From Clostridia bacterium (lineage in GTDB: Bacteria > Bacillota_A > Clostridia > Christensenellales > CAG-138): a DNA stretch of 9,522 nucleotides. The stretch is from positions 1-9,522 of the forward strand of contig JAFZJT010000170.1 in the NCBI GenBank assembly GCA_017553815.1, read 5' to 3'. Shown here in pieces: positions 1-6,075 of this stretch; the first letter of the stretch is position 1; each line of letters starts with the position of its first letter. The position numbers were made by a program, and so were the translations under genes. Under the pieces are notes generated by a model that did not search any database, had not been told where the DNA came from, and saw only the letters and a list, made by a program, of their open reading frames with translations.

Positions 1-36
1 ATCAGCATGGCGCGGAGCGGTTCTGCAATCGATATC

Positions 37-59
37 AGCCGCTTCATGCGGCTTTTTTT
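37..59 (+). terminator. Rho-independent terminator of an upstream gene
   Basis: A perfect 6-bp stem (AGCCGC at 37-42, GCGGCT at 48-53) with loop TTCAT is followed by a run of seven T (53-59). This is a classic intrinsic terminator for a plus-strand transcript entering from the left. The gene it serves is not in the window; no convincing coding segment lies in 1-36. It ends only 44 bases before the rmuC start, leaving little room for a separate rmuC promoter. Confidence 0.8.
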
Positions 60-103
60 GAATCGGCTTCAAATGCATTTCTCAATTCAGGAGGTGTTCT
101 CGC

Positions 104-1522
104 TTGGAAAACTATCAGTTTATCATCCTGCTCGTGCTTACGCTTATTTCGCTCGCCGTTTCGGCCGCGCTTCTTATCTATCTGCTTTTAAAGCGCTCGC
201 ATTCAGGCGATGCTTCGCTTGAGAAGCTGTATACGGCGATGAACGAGGTGGAGAAGCGCCTGTCCATCAAGCTCGAGGCCACGATCGGCGAAAGCGCGCG
301 GGATATCCTCGATCTGCGCTCCACTCTCGGCGAGAGCATCTCCATGCGCATGGATTCGCTCTCAAAGCTAATGGAGCAGAGCTCGGATGCTCTCAACGAC
401 GGCCTTACCTATAAGCAGGAGAGCATGAATCGGAGCATCGTTGAAAAGCTTGAGGGCATGAGCACCCAGCTTTTGAATGAGAATACCAAGGCCGAACAGC
501 GCTTCAAGAGCTTTGAATCCACCTGTGCCGAGCAGCTTCGCTCGATAGAGAGCGCGCTTCATGTAATGCGCGAGACCAACGAGACCCAGCTCGATTCTAT
601 ACGCGGCGTGGTAAACGAAAAGCTTCAGCAAACGCTGAACGAGCGCCTTGGCGAGAGCTTCAAGCGCGTTGAGGAGCGGCTTACGGAGGTATACAAGGGG
701 CTTGGAGAGATGCAGGCGCTTGCAAGCGGCGTGGGCGACCTTAAAAAGGTGCTTTCAAACGTCAAAACGCGCGGCACTCTCGGCGAGATACAGCTTGGCG
801 CGATCCTCGGCGAGGTGCTCGCTCCTGAACAGTACGAGCTTAACTTCGATTCGGGCAAGGGCGGAAACGAGCGCGTTGAATTCGCGATAAAGCTGCCCAA
901 TGACGGAAGCTCGCCCGTGTACCTTCCCATAGACAGCAAGTTCCCTTCGGATATCTATATCAGGCTCTGCGACGCCTATGATTCGGGCGACGCCGCCGCG
1001 ATCGAAACATCAAAAAAGCAGCTTCGCGAATCCGTTATGAAGTTCGGCAAGGATATCCACGACAAGTACATCAACCCGCCGCGCACCACGAATTTCGCGA
1101 TAATGTTCCTCCCCACCGAGGGGCTTTATGCCGAAGCCGTTCGCATGGGGCTCATCGAGCAGCTTCAAGCAAAGTACCGAATCAACCTTGCCGGTCCTTC
1201 CACTATGGCAGCGCTTTTAAACAGCCTTCAGATGGGCTTCAGAACGCTTGCCATACAGAAGCGCTCAAGCGAGGTTTGGAATATACTTGCGCGGATCAAA
1301 AAGGAATTCAAGACCTTTGACGACGTGCTCGCAAGCACGAAAAAAGCGCTCGACAAAGCGAACGCCGATCTTGACAAGCTTGTTGGCGTGCGCACGAAGC
1401 AGATACTTCGCGCGCTCAACAAGGTGGAGGAGCTTCCCGCCGACGGCGAGCAGCCCCACGAGATACTCGGAGTCGATCCAATGGGCTCGTATGCGCTCGG
1501 CGCTGGCGAGGATGATGAATAG
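104..1522 (+). CDS. rmuC: RmuC family DNA recombination/repair protein
   Basis: This is a 472-aa RmuC protein. The family is linked to limiting recombination at inverted repeats and has a predicted nuclease-like fold; its biochemical activity is not firmly known. Residues 4-29 form one hydrophobic N-terminal membrane anchor. Residues about 37-220 are a long charged coiled coil rich in Glu, Ser and Leu. The conserved RmuC region follows, with RGTLGEIQLGAIL (223-235), LPIDSKFPSD (274-283), FAIMFLPTEGLYAEAVR (331-347) and AGPSTMAALLNSLQ (363-376). The length fits the family. The start is TTG at 104, preceded by AGGAGGTG (89-96) with a 7-base gap; no ATG in this frame has a comparable site. The C-terminal tail is acidic (GEDDE). 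It is convergent with lgt across a shared terminator. The family call is very secure; the precise role is not. Confidence 0.95.
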   Translation: MENYQFIILLVLTLISLAVSAALLIYLLLKRSHSGDASLEKLYTAMNEVEKRLSIKLEATIGESARDILDLRSTLGESISMRMDSLSKLMEQSSDALNDGLTYKQESMNRSIVEKLEGMSTQLLNENTKAEQRFKSFESTCAEQLRSIESALHVMRETNETQLDSIRGVVNEKLQQTLNERLGESFKRVEERLTEVYKGLGEMQALASGVGDLKKVLSNVKTRGTLGEIQLGAILGEVLAPEQYELNFDSGKGGNERVEFAIKLPNDGSSPVYLPIDSKFPSDIYIRLCDAYDSGDAAAIETSKKQLRESVMKFGKDIHDKYINPPRTTNFAIMFLPTEGLYAEAVRMGLIEQLQAKYRINLAGPSTMAALLNSLQMGFRTLAIQKRSSEVWNILARIKKEFKTFDDVLASTKKALDKANADLDKLVGVRTKQILRALNKVEELPADGEQPHEILGVDPMGSYALGAGEDDE

Positions 1523-1537
1523 CCGCTTAACTATAAG

Positions 1538-1579
1538 AATACGCCGTCCCCGTTTTTTCGGGAGCGGCGTATTTTGGTT
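1538..1579. terminator. Bidirectional terminator between rmuC and lgt
   Basis: A 15-base arm (1538-1552) pairs with a second arm (1559-1573) across a TTTTTT loop. Thirteen positions pair, interrupted by one two-base mismatch. The plus-strand tail is TTTTGGTTTT, suitable for rmuC, which ends 15 bases upstream. lgt ends 21 bases to the right on the other strand, so the hairpin can also stop that transcript, although its U tract on that side (ATTCTTATAG) is weak. Confidence 0.75.
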
Positions 1580-1594
1580 TTCGGAAAAGTCGGC

Positions 1595-2515
1595 TCATTC
1601 GTTTTCATTTTCATCGGAAGCTTCGGTTTCTTCCGAGGCATCAAGCTCGACGCTTTCCGCTGAGCCTTCCGTATCTTTAGCTTGTTCCGCAGCGGCTTCG
1701 ATAATATTGCCGCCGTCCTGCGCTCCAACCGTGGCGAGCATGCTTCTTCCTTCGCGCTTATACATCACGGCCATGCCGATGACGCCTATAACGACCATCG
1801 CTATGCTTATCCATTGGGATGTTGACAGACCGAGGAAGATGCCGCGAATCTCATCATAGCGGAAGTATTCGAGCACGAAGCGCTCTATGCCGTAGAGGAT
1901 CATGTAGAGGAACAGAACGCTGCCCCGCTTGAGCTGCTTTCCGACGTAGATCATCAGTATCACGAAAACAACGAGATTGCATGCGGATTCGATCAGCTGT
2001 ATCGGGAAAACGGAAACGCCGACGGGCGCTCCGCCGATCGGGTTTTTGTAGATGACCGAGATGGGCGTATCCACGCATTTGCCGTAGCAGCAGCCCGCAA
2101 GGAAGCAGCCCACCCTGCCCACGGCATGGGCGAGCGGTATTGAAGGCACGATTATCGCCGAGTAATCCCAAACGCGCTCTTTTTTGATGAGCTTGAGATA
2201 GCCTATAACGGCAAGAGCGCCGCCGATAACGCCGCCGTAGAACACGAGGCCGCCGCTTTTGAACACGGAGAAGCTGCCGTCCTTGATGCTGTTCCAGATG
2301 GTGCTCAGCGGATAAGTGACGAAAACATAGAGAAGGTATGCGCTTGCAAGGCCGATGATTATCGCGGCTATCGCAAGGTCGAGTATCGTGTCTGGGTTCT
2401 TCCCCGCCTTTTTTGCCCTAAAATAGCTGAGCAGTATGGCAAGAATGAAGGCAAGCGCCATCATCAGGCCGTAGCTCGGTATCTTGAGGCCGAATAATTC
2501 TATATACGGATGCAT
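1595..2515 (-). CDS. lgt: Prolipoprotein diacylglyceryl transferase (Lgt)
   Basis: Lgt transfers diacylglycerol from phosphatidylglycerol to the lipobox cysteine of prolipoproteins at the cytoplasmic membrane, the first step of lipoprotein maturation. The 306-aa product has about seven hydrophobic segments. The Lgt signature is clear: HAVGRVGCFLAGCCYG (130-145), holding the essential Arg of GRxG, preceded by FYGGVIGG (92-99), with a second key Arg in GIERFVLEYFR (209-219). The GCFLAGCCYG form is typical of Clostridia. The ATG at 2515 was chosen because GGAG (2522-2525) sits six bases upstream; an in-frame TTG at 2527 would place that site inside the gene. Residues about 257-306, after the last membrane segment, form a strongly acidic Glu/Ala/Ser tail that is longer than usual for Lgt. 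The gene has its own near-consensus promoter. Identity is secure. Confidence 0.96.
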   Translation of the reverse strand: MHPYIELFGLKIPSYGLMMALAFILAILLSYFRAKKAGKNPDTILDLAIAAIIIGLASAYLLYVFVTYPLSTIWNSIKDGSFSVFKSGGLVFYGGVIGGALAVIGYLKLIKKERVWDYSAIIVPSIPLAHAVGRVGCFLAGCCYGKCVDTPISVIYKNPIGGAPVGVSVFPIQLIESACNLVVFVILMIYVGKQLKRGSVLFLYMILYGIERFVLEYFRYDEIRGIFLGLSTSQWISIAMVVIGVIGMAVMYKREGRSMLATVGAQDGGNIIEAAAEQAKDTEGSAESVELDASEETEASDENENE

Positions 2516-2571
2516 TTTTAACTCCAATTATGAATTGCGGCGCAGCATCTTTGCCGCCGTCGCTTCCTATC

Positions 2572-2600
2572 ATGATACTATTTTTGCGCCGCTCTGTCAA
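2572..2600 (-). promoter_or_regulatory. Sigma-A-type promoter for lgt
   Basis: Read on the minus strand, a perfect -35 TTGACA (2595-2600) and a -10 TATCAT (2572-2577, five of six matches) are separated by exactly 17 bases. The predicted transcript would begin near 2565, giving a leader of about 50 bases before the lgt ribosome site. This is the strongest promoter match in the window. The leader contains a GCGGC/GCCGC inverted repeat of unknown meaning. Confidence 0.8.
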
Positions 2601-2632
2601 TCCCGCTTGGGCGTGTTCTTATCCTTCTATCA

Positions 2633-2661
2633 AACGAAAAGCGCCCGCACGAAGCAGGCGC
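2633..2661 (-). terminator. Intrinsic terminator of the zinc-ribbon gene
   Basis: On the minus strand, GCGCCTGC (2654-2661) pairs with GCGGGCGC (2641-2648) through eight base pairs, one of them T-G, around the loop TTCGT. It is followed by TTTTCGTT (2633-2640). It lies 24 bases past the zinc-ribbon stop codon and ahead of the lgt promoter, so it separates the two minus-strand transcription units. Confidence 0.85.
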
Positions 2662-2685
2662 ATTGTAAGCCTATGATCCGATCGA

Positions 2686-3225
2686 TCATTTCGCAAGAGT
2701 CCTGAGGTTTTCCGAGAACCTCACGAACCAGTCGGTTATCTGATCTCTGAAGATATAACAGATCACGGCACCGATAACAAAGAGTATAACGCCAACAAGC
2801 ATCAGAATGAGCCAACTTCTTGCGTAGGAGCGGCTGTTTTCGTTTATTCCGTCGGCAAAAGCGAAAACGAACAGGAAGATCAGGTTCACGACAGGGATAC
2901 AGAACAGAAGCGTTCTCCAGATAAAGCCCCAGGTCGAAAGCGGCCTGCACGGAGCCATATCCCTTTTCTTTTTCGCTCCCTTCTGAGCATGGGCTGCGGG
3001 CTCGGCTCTTTGGGGCTTTTTAGCGAGCGCAGCTGTGTTCACATACGCGGGCGCGGCGGGCGTTTCGGGCGGATTCAAGTTATCAAGCGGAGCCTCGGCA
3101 CTTTGTGCGGTCTCGGAAAAGCTGCCTTCATTCGACGCAGCGTCGATATTATCGAGCCTGCCTCCGCAGTTTGTGCAGAACAGAGAGTTTCCCTCAATAG
3201 GATTTCCGCAATTCGGGCATTTCAT
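2686..3225 (-). CDS. Zinc-ribbon two-helix membrane protein, function unknown
   Basis: This 179-aa protein begins with a four-cysteine zinc ribbon: CPNCG (Cys3, Cys6) and CTNCG (Cys17, Cys20). A low-complexity Ala/Pro/Glu linker (about 25-80) and a basic patch GAKKKR (83-88) follow, then two membrane helices (about 103-124 and 138-159) joined by a loop with NENSRSYARSWL. This layout is common among unnamed Firmicute zinc-ribbon membrane proteins, and the ARxxL loop before the second helix recurs in them. The role is not known; a metal-sensing or scaffold domain on the cytoplasmic side is a guess. The ATG at 3225 is preferred because AAAGGA (3235-3240) lies nine bases upstream; ATG at 3231 would leave only three. 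The gene is monocistronic, with its own terminator, and divergent from the MATE gene. Confidence 0.85.
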   Translation of the reverse strand: MKCPNCGNPIEGNSLFCTNCGGRLDNIDAASNEGSFSETAQSAEAPLDNLNPPETPAAPAYVNTAALAKKPQRAEPAAHAQKGAKKKRDMAPCRPLSTWGFIWRTLLFCIPVVNLIFLFVFAFADGINENSRSYARSWLILMLVGVILFVIGAVICYIFRDQITDWFVRFSENLRTLAK

Positions 3226-3300
3226 AGCCATGCTTCCTTTCGTAAACAAACTTATCGTTCAGCATCGGGCGAATTTTCACTCTGCTTACGCGATACATAT

Positions 3301-3329
3301 ATGTTATCACATTTTCGATCCGTTGTATA
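3301..3329 (-). promoter_or_regulatory. Candidate promoter of the zinc-ribbon gene
   Basis: On the minus strand, TATACA (3324-3329, four of six matches to -35) and TAACAT (3301-3306, four of six to -10) are spaced by 17 bases. The -10 overlaps the palindromic ACATATATGT (3295-3304), which could be an operator or simply AT-rich promoter DNA. Transcription would start near 3294, about 70 bases before the start codon. The match is moderate. Confidence 0.35.
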
Positions 3330-3330
3330 C

Positions 3331-3348
3331 AGTTTTTTTAAAAAAACT
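3331..3348. repeat. 18-bp perfect A/T palindrome in the divergent gap
   Basis: AGTTTTTTTAAAAAAACT is a perfect 18-bp palindrome made of a seven-T tract joined to a seven-A tract. It sits directly beside the candidate -35 of the zinc-ribbon gene and about 100 bases upstream of the candidate MATE promoter. T-tract/A-tract junctions bend or stiffen DNA and can act as UP elements or protein sites. As a hairpin it would have no loop and only two G-C pairs, so it is not a terminator. Confidence 0.6.
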
Positions 3349-3445
3349 TGAAATGCCGGAAATAAAGTTTTGATCAGGTACGCATTCCCGAAATCGATAA
3401 ACAAAACCGCTTTTGATTATATTTCCTAAATTCGGCCTTCGCTTC

Positions 3446-3474
3446 TTCCAATAGCCGCGGCGATATGATATGCT
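3446..3474 (+). promoter_or_regulatory. Candidate extended -10 promoter of the MATE gene
   Basis: TTCCAA (3446-3451) and TATGCT (3469-3474, four of six matches) are 17 bases apart, and a TG lies one base upstream of the -10 (3466-3467), giving an extended -10 element. Transcription would start near 3481, just ahead of the leader hairpin. The -35 is weak. An alternative start further upstream cannot be excluded. Confidence 0.4.
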
Positions 3475-3486
3475 ATCCGTATTCAT

Positions 3487-3510
3487 AAAAGCGGTTATCG
3501 CTTTTTCTTT
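3487..3510 (+). promoter_or_regulatory. Leader hairpin with T tail before the MATE gene
   Basis: AAAAGCG (3487-3493) pairs with CGCTTTT (3499-3505) around loop GTTAT, and T-rich sequence runs to 3510, so this resembles a weak terminator. The ribosome site GGGGGAG (3512-3518) follows immediately. The 5' arm plus loop (AAAAGCGGTT, 3487-3496) is also perfectly complementary to AACCGCTTTT at 3405-3414, so the two foldings exclude each other, as in attenuators. The alternative fold is only possible if transcription starts upstream of 3405. No known riboswitch class was recognised. Confidence 0.4.
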
Positions 3511-3525
3511 CGGGGGAGCTTCGCA

Positions 3526-4914
3526 TTGATCGACGCTTTGAAAAAATACATTGGCACAAAAGCCTTCTATAAGGCCGTGCTCCTGATAGTCGTTCCTATC
3601 GTGATACAAAACGGCATAACGCAGTTTGTGACCGTGCTCGACAATATCATGGTCGGAAGACTCGGCACGGAGCAGATGATCGGCGTTGCCATAGCAAATC
3701 AGCTCGTTTTCGTTTTCAACCTGACCGTCTTCGGCGGGCTGTCGGGCGCGGGCATCTTCGGCGCGCAGTACGCGGGAAAGGGCGACACGGACGGGATGCG
3801 GCACGTGCTCAGGTTCAAGCTTCTTACCTGCGCGCTCATCTCCGCCGTTTCGCTTATAATACTCGGCTTTTTCGCGAGTCCCCTGCTCGGCCTGTTTCTG
3901 CATCAGGGAAGCTCCGATGGCGATCTTGCCGCAACGCTTGATTTCGGTAGGAGTTATCTTTTCATAATCCTGATCGGGCTTTTTCCGCACTCTATCGCCC
4001 AATGCTATGCCTCATCGCTGCGCGAAGCCAAGCAGACCTTCGTGCCGATGGTTGCGAGCGGCACGGCGGTCGTGCTGAACCTTATCCTAAATTTCATACT
4101 GATTTTCGGAAAGCTCGGTTTGCCTGCTCTCGGCGTTCGCGGCGCGGCGGTTGCAACGGTCGTTTCACGCTTTGCGGAGCTTATCATCATCGTTTCATGG
4201 GCGCATAGGCATACGGCCAAGTTCGCGTTCTTCTCGGGGCTTTACCGCTCGTTGCGCGTACCTCGCCGACTTGCAAGGGATATCATTTTCAAGGGAATGC
4301 CCTTGCTTCTCAATGAAACGCTGTGGTCGCTCGGCATGACCACGCTTCATCAGCGCTATTCCACGCGCGGTCTTTCGGTCGTTGCGGGGCTGAACATATC
4401 GAGCACGGTCTCCAACCTATTCAACATCGTTTTCATGTCCATAGGTTCATCCATCGGCATAATCGTCGGCAATCTTCTCGGCGCAAACAAGCTCGATGAG
4501 GCGCGCGATACCGACCGAAAGATAATCGCGCTGAGCGTATTCACCTGCCTGTTTTTCGGCGTTATGCTCGCCGCCGCTTCGCCCTTTATCCCAAGGCTTT
4601 ACAACACTTCGGACGAGGTGCGCTCTCTTGCTTCAAGCTTCCTTCGGATATCGGCCGCATTCATGCCCTTCATGGCGTTCACGCACGCCTGCTACTTCAC
4701 TCTGCGCTCGGGCGGGCAAACGCGCATAACTATGCTCTTCGACAGCTGCTTCGTTTGGCTGATATGCATACCACTCGTTTTCGTGCTCAGTAAATTCACC
4801 CAAATTGCCATCATTCCCATGTATATCATCGTCACCTCCACGGAGCTGATCAAATGCGCGCTGGGCTTAGTGCTCGTTAAGAGCGGCAGATGGGTGATAA
4901 ATATAGTTAAATAA
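3526..4914 (+). CDS. MATE family multidrug/cation-coupled exporter
   Basis: This 462-aa protein with about twelve membrane segments belongs to the MATE superfamily, which exports drugs, dyes or metabolites using Na+ or H+ gradients. Two related halves are visible. The first has VPIVIQNG (23-30), VLDNIMVGRLG (37-47) and GAQYAGKGD (79-87), then the inter-repeat GLPALGVRGAAVAT (198-211). The second has KGMPLLLNETLW (256-267) and GNLLGANKLDEA (315-326), which mirrors the motif after the first half's second helix. The length is normal. The start is TTG at 3526 with GGGGGAG (3512-3518) seven bases upstream; no ATG competes. The substrate cannot be told from sequence. It is a single-gene unit, divergent from the zinc-ribbon gene and convergent with a five-gene operon that includes drug-modification-type enzymes. 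The family call is secure. Confidence 0.95.
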   Translation: MIDALKKYIGTKAFYKAVLLIVVPIVIQNGITQFVTVLDNIMVGRLGTEQMIGVAIANQLVFVFNLTVFGGLSGAGIFGAQYAGKGDTDGMRHVLRFKLLTCALISAVSLIILGFFASPLLGLFLHQGSSDGDLAATLDFGRSYLFIILIGLFPHSIAQCYASSLREAKQTFVPMVASGTAVVLNLILNFILIFGKLGLPALGVRGAAVATVVSRFAELIIIVSWAHRHTAKFAFFSGLYRSLRVPRRLARDIIFKGMPLLLNETLWSLGMTTLHQRYSTRGLSVVAGLNISSTVSNLFNIVFMSIGSSIGIIVGNLLGANKLDEARDTDRKIIALSVFTCLFFGVMLAAASPFIPRLYNTSDEVRSLASSFLRISAAFMPFMAFTHACYFTLRSGGQTRITMLFDSCFVWLICIPLVFVLSKFTQIAIIPMYIIVTSTELIKCALGLVLVKSGRWVINIVK

Positions 4915-4917
4915 ACC

Positions 4918-4949
4918 AAAAACGAGCGCGGATAAGTGCTCTCGTTTTT
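4918..4949. terminator. Bidirectional terminator between MATE gene and operon
   Basis: AAAAACGAGCGC (4918-4929) pairs with GCTCTCGTTTTT (4938-4949), eleven of twelve positions, around an eight-base loop. The A and T runs at the outer edges provide a U tract on both strands. It lies 3 bases past the MATE stop and about 30 bases past the stop of the minus-strand hydrolase, so it closes both converging units. Confidence 0.85.
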
Positions 4950-4980
4950 CTCATTATTCGGATTGTATCGGGAAGCGGCA

Positions 4981-5667
4981 TCAGCCAATAACGGCCCTTT
5001 TTACGCGCTCCCATTCTCGGTTCTCGCACCAATGGACGTTTCTCTCCGAAACGTCGAAAACCATCGACACTACGGTCGGGCAAACCGTTTGCGAAACCGC
5101 TTTCAGCACCGCGAAGCAATCCTCAACGCCGAAATCGGCCTTCGCGCTTTTCAGCATGGCTTCGGCCTTTTCATATCGGTCACCCCCCATCCAAGGATGT
5201 TCCCCATTGGGCTGCTTGAACGGCGAAAAGTTCGTCAGCACGGCGTATTCGGGCTTTTCATAATAGCGCACGCCCTGACCCGGAACTATATGAAGCATAT
5301 TTCCATCGGCATCGGAAAGCGCGCCCATAAAGGTTAGGCCGGGCATGCTGAAAACGGGCTCGTTTTCGGCAATGGACCTTATCTCCCGCAGGGTTTTCCT
5401 TTGGAGCAGCAGGTCGATATCGAGCATGATGATGTTATGCCCCTCGCCCGACGGGTCGCTCCGTTCGTCATGCGGCCAGCAGGTCGGCATCCCGACGAAA
5501 TCGCCGCGGGAATTCGCGCCGAAAAGCGGGAGCCAGCCTTCATTCGCGTCGTTTATCTCGATGAATACGCCGCCTTCATTCGGACGAACGCGGTATTCCA
5601 TATCGCTTAGATCGAGATTCCAACCCACGAAGGTTTTATTCTTGTTGATTATAACGCTTGTACACAT
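4981..5667 (-). CDS. Short Ntn-hydrolase, linear amide C-N hydrolase (choloylglycine hydrolase-like)
   Basis: The 228-aa product begins MCTS, so Met removal would expose Cys2 as the N-terminal nucleophile of the Ntn-hydrolase fold. Family members cleave linear amides such as conjugated bile salts, penicillin V or acyl-homoserine lactones. Family-like motifs follow: GWNLD (15-19) with the conserved Asp19, GANSRGDFVGM (50-60) and VLTNFSPF (143-150) with the oxyanion-type Asn146. Two features are odd. The length is well under the roughly 310-330 aa of bile salt hydrolases, and position 16 is Trp where those enzymes have the substrate-contacting Arg of GRNMD. The substrate is therefore probably not a standard bile salt. 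The ATG at 5667 is chosen because it makes the cysteine N-terminal; a longer reading to 5727 would bury it and overlap the upstream gene. No clear ribosome site is seen, so translation may be coupled to the upstream gene 22 bases away. Last gene of the operon. Confidence 0.8.
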   Translation of the reverse strand: MCTSVIINKNKTFVGWNLDLSDMEYRVRPNEGGVFIEINDANEGWLPLFGANSRGDFVGMPTCWPHDERSDPSGEGHNIIMLDIDLLLQRKTLREIRSIAENEPVFSMPGLTFMGALSDADGNMLHIVPGQGVRYYEKPEYAVLTNFSPFKQPNGEHPWMGGDRYEKAEAMLKSAKADFGVEDCFAVLKAVSQTVCPTVVSMVFDVSERNVHWCENREWERVKRAVIG

Positions 5668-5689
5668 TGCGAGCGAACTATTACGTAGT

Positions 5690-5983
5690 TTAGTTGTCCT
5701 CGGCCTTGGCCGCGATATCGGCTTCAAGCTCCTCGTTCAGGCGCTCCTGCGCGAGCCTTTCGGCCTTGGCCGCCGCGGCGGCCTCCTGCTTTTCGAGGAA
5801 CTCGCGATACTCGTCCGTAAAGCGGGTCTCGGGCGGGTTAATATCAGCGGGGTCCACCGTCAAGCCCGAATTATTGCCTGCCAGATTGAAGCTGCGCTCG
5901 GCAAGCTCCTCCTGCCGACGCTTTTCCATACGCTCCTGCTGGTGCTTTTTCTTCCTTTCCTTCATCCATTCGCGAAATCCCAT
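5690..5983 (-). CDS. Small charged helical protein, unknown function
   Basis: This is a 97-aa protein with no recognised domain. Residues 1-31 are an Arg/Lys/Glu-rich helix (KERKKKHQQER and onwards). A middle segment (32-58) contains VDPADINPPETRF. Residues 59-95 form an Ala/Glu helix with EAAAAAKAE and a second IAAKAE copy. It is predicted soluble, probably coiled coil, with no signal peptide or membrane helix. The start at 5983 is firm: AGGAGG lies six bases upstream, among the best ribosome sites here. It sits between the GNAT and hydrolase genes, and a candidate internal promoter lies upstream. Two 14-base direct repeats (5700-5713 and 5760-5773) lie exactly 60 bases apart and encode the repeated AAKAE. 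It might be a partner of the hydrolase, but only adjacency supports that. Confidence 0.75.
   Translation of the reverse strand: MGFREWMKERKKKHQQERMEKRRQEELAERSFNLAGNNSGLTVDPADINPPETRFTDEYREFLEKQEAAAAAKAERLAQERLNEELEADIAAKAEDN
5700..5773. repeat. In-frame 14-bp direct repeat in the 97-aa gene
   Basis: TCGGCCTTGGCCGC occurs at 5700-5713 and again at 5760-5773, exactly 60 bases (20 codons) apart and in the same reading frame. Both copies encode an AAKAE segment of the C-terminal helix. Each copy is also nearly self-complementary (CGGCC-TT-GGCCG). This fits local duplication or convergent codon use in a low-complexity helix. Confidence 0.7.
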
Positions 5984-6047
5984 ATTATACCTCCTATGAA
6001 TGCAATTTATACGGAGCATGGTTGCGTTTTCCGTACTGTCCGATAGC

Positions 6048-6075
6048 ATTATAGTACATTTGAGCCGTCAATCAA
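6048..6075 (-). promoter_or_regulatory. Candidate internal promoter for the last two operon genes
   Basis: On the minus strand, a perfect -10 TATAAT (6048-6053) lies 16 bases from TTGATT (6070-6075, four of six matches). The -10 overlaps the GNAT stop codon. Transcription would start near 6041 and give a leader of about 58 bases before the 97-aa gene. The 65-base gap here is the widest in the operon, which fits an internal start. The leader holds a short TACGGA/TCCGTA inverted repeat. Confidence 0.5.

Noticed and set aside
7..222. 71-aa open frame at the left edge
   Set aside because: It runs through the terminator at 37-59 and into the rmuC coding sequence in another frame, with no ribosome site.
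1248..1859. 203-aa plus-strand open frame spanning the end of rmuC, the terminator and the lgt tail
   Set aside because: It crosses a terminator and overlaps two well-supported genes in other frames. The product is Ser/Arg-rich nonsense without motifs.
3361..3525. Known riboswitch (guanidine, yybP-ykoY, T-box, preQ1) ahead of the MATE gene
   Set aside because: No matching conserved loops were seen, such as ACGR hairpin loops or the T-box GGTGG motif. Only the generic alternative pairing remains.
3307..4002. 231-aa open frame on the minus strand opposite the MATE gene
   Set aside because: It lies antisense to a clear MATE gene and the divergent promoter region, has no ribosome site and its protein is low-complexity and charged. 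It is a shadow of codon bias on the other strand.
5668..5727. Longer N-terminus for the Ntn hydrolase starting at 5727
   Set aside because: It would overlap the upstream gene and bury the nucleophilic cysteine behind 20 Arg/Pro-rich residues. The ATG at 5667 gives the required MC start.
5345..6046. 233-aa plus-strand open frame opposite the hydrolase and the 97-aa gene
   Set aside because: It is antisense to two operon genes with proper starts. Its Leu/Arg-rich composition reflects the reverse complement of Glu/Ala-rich coding.
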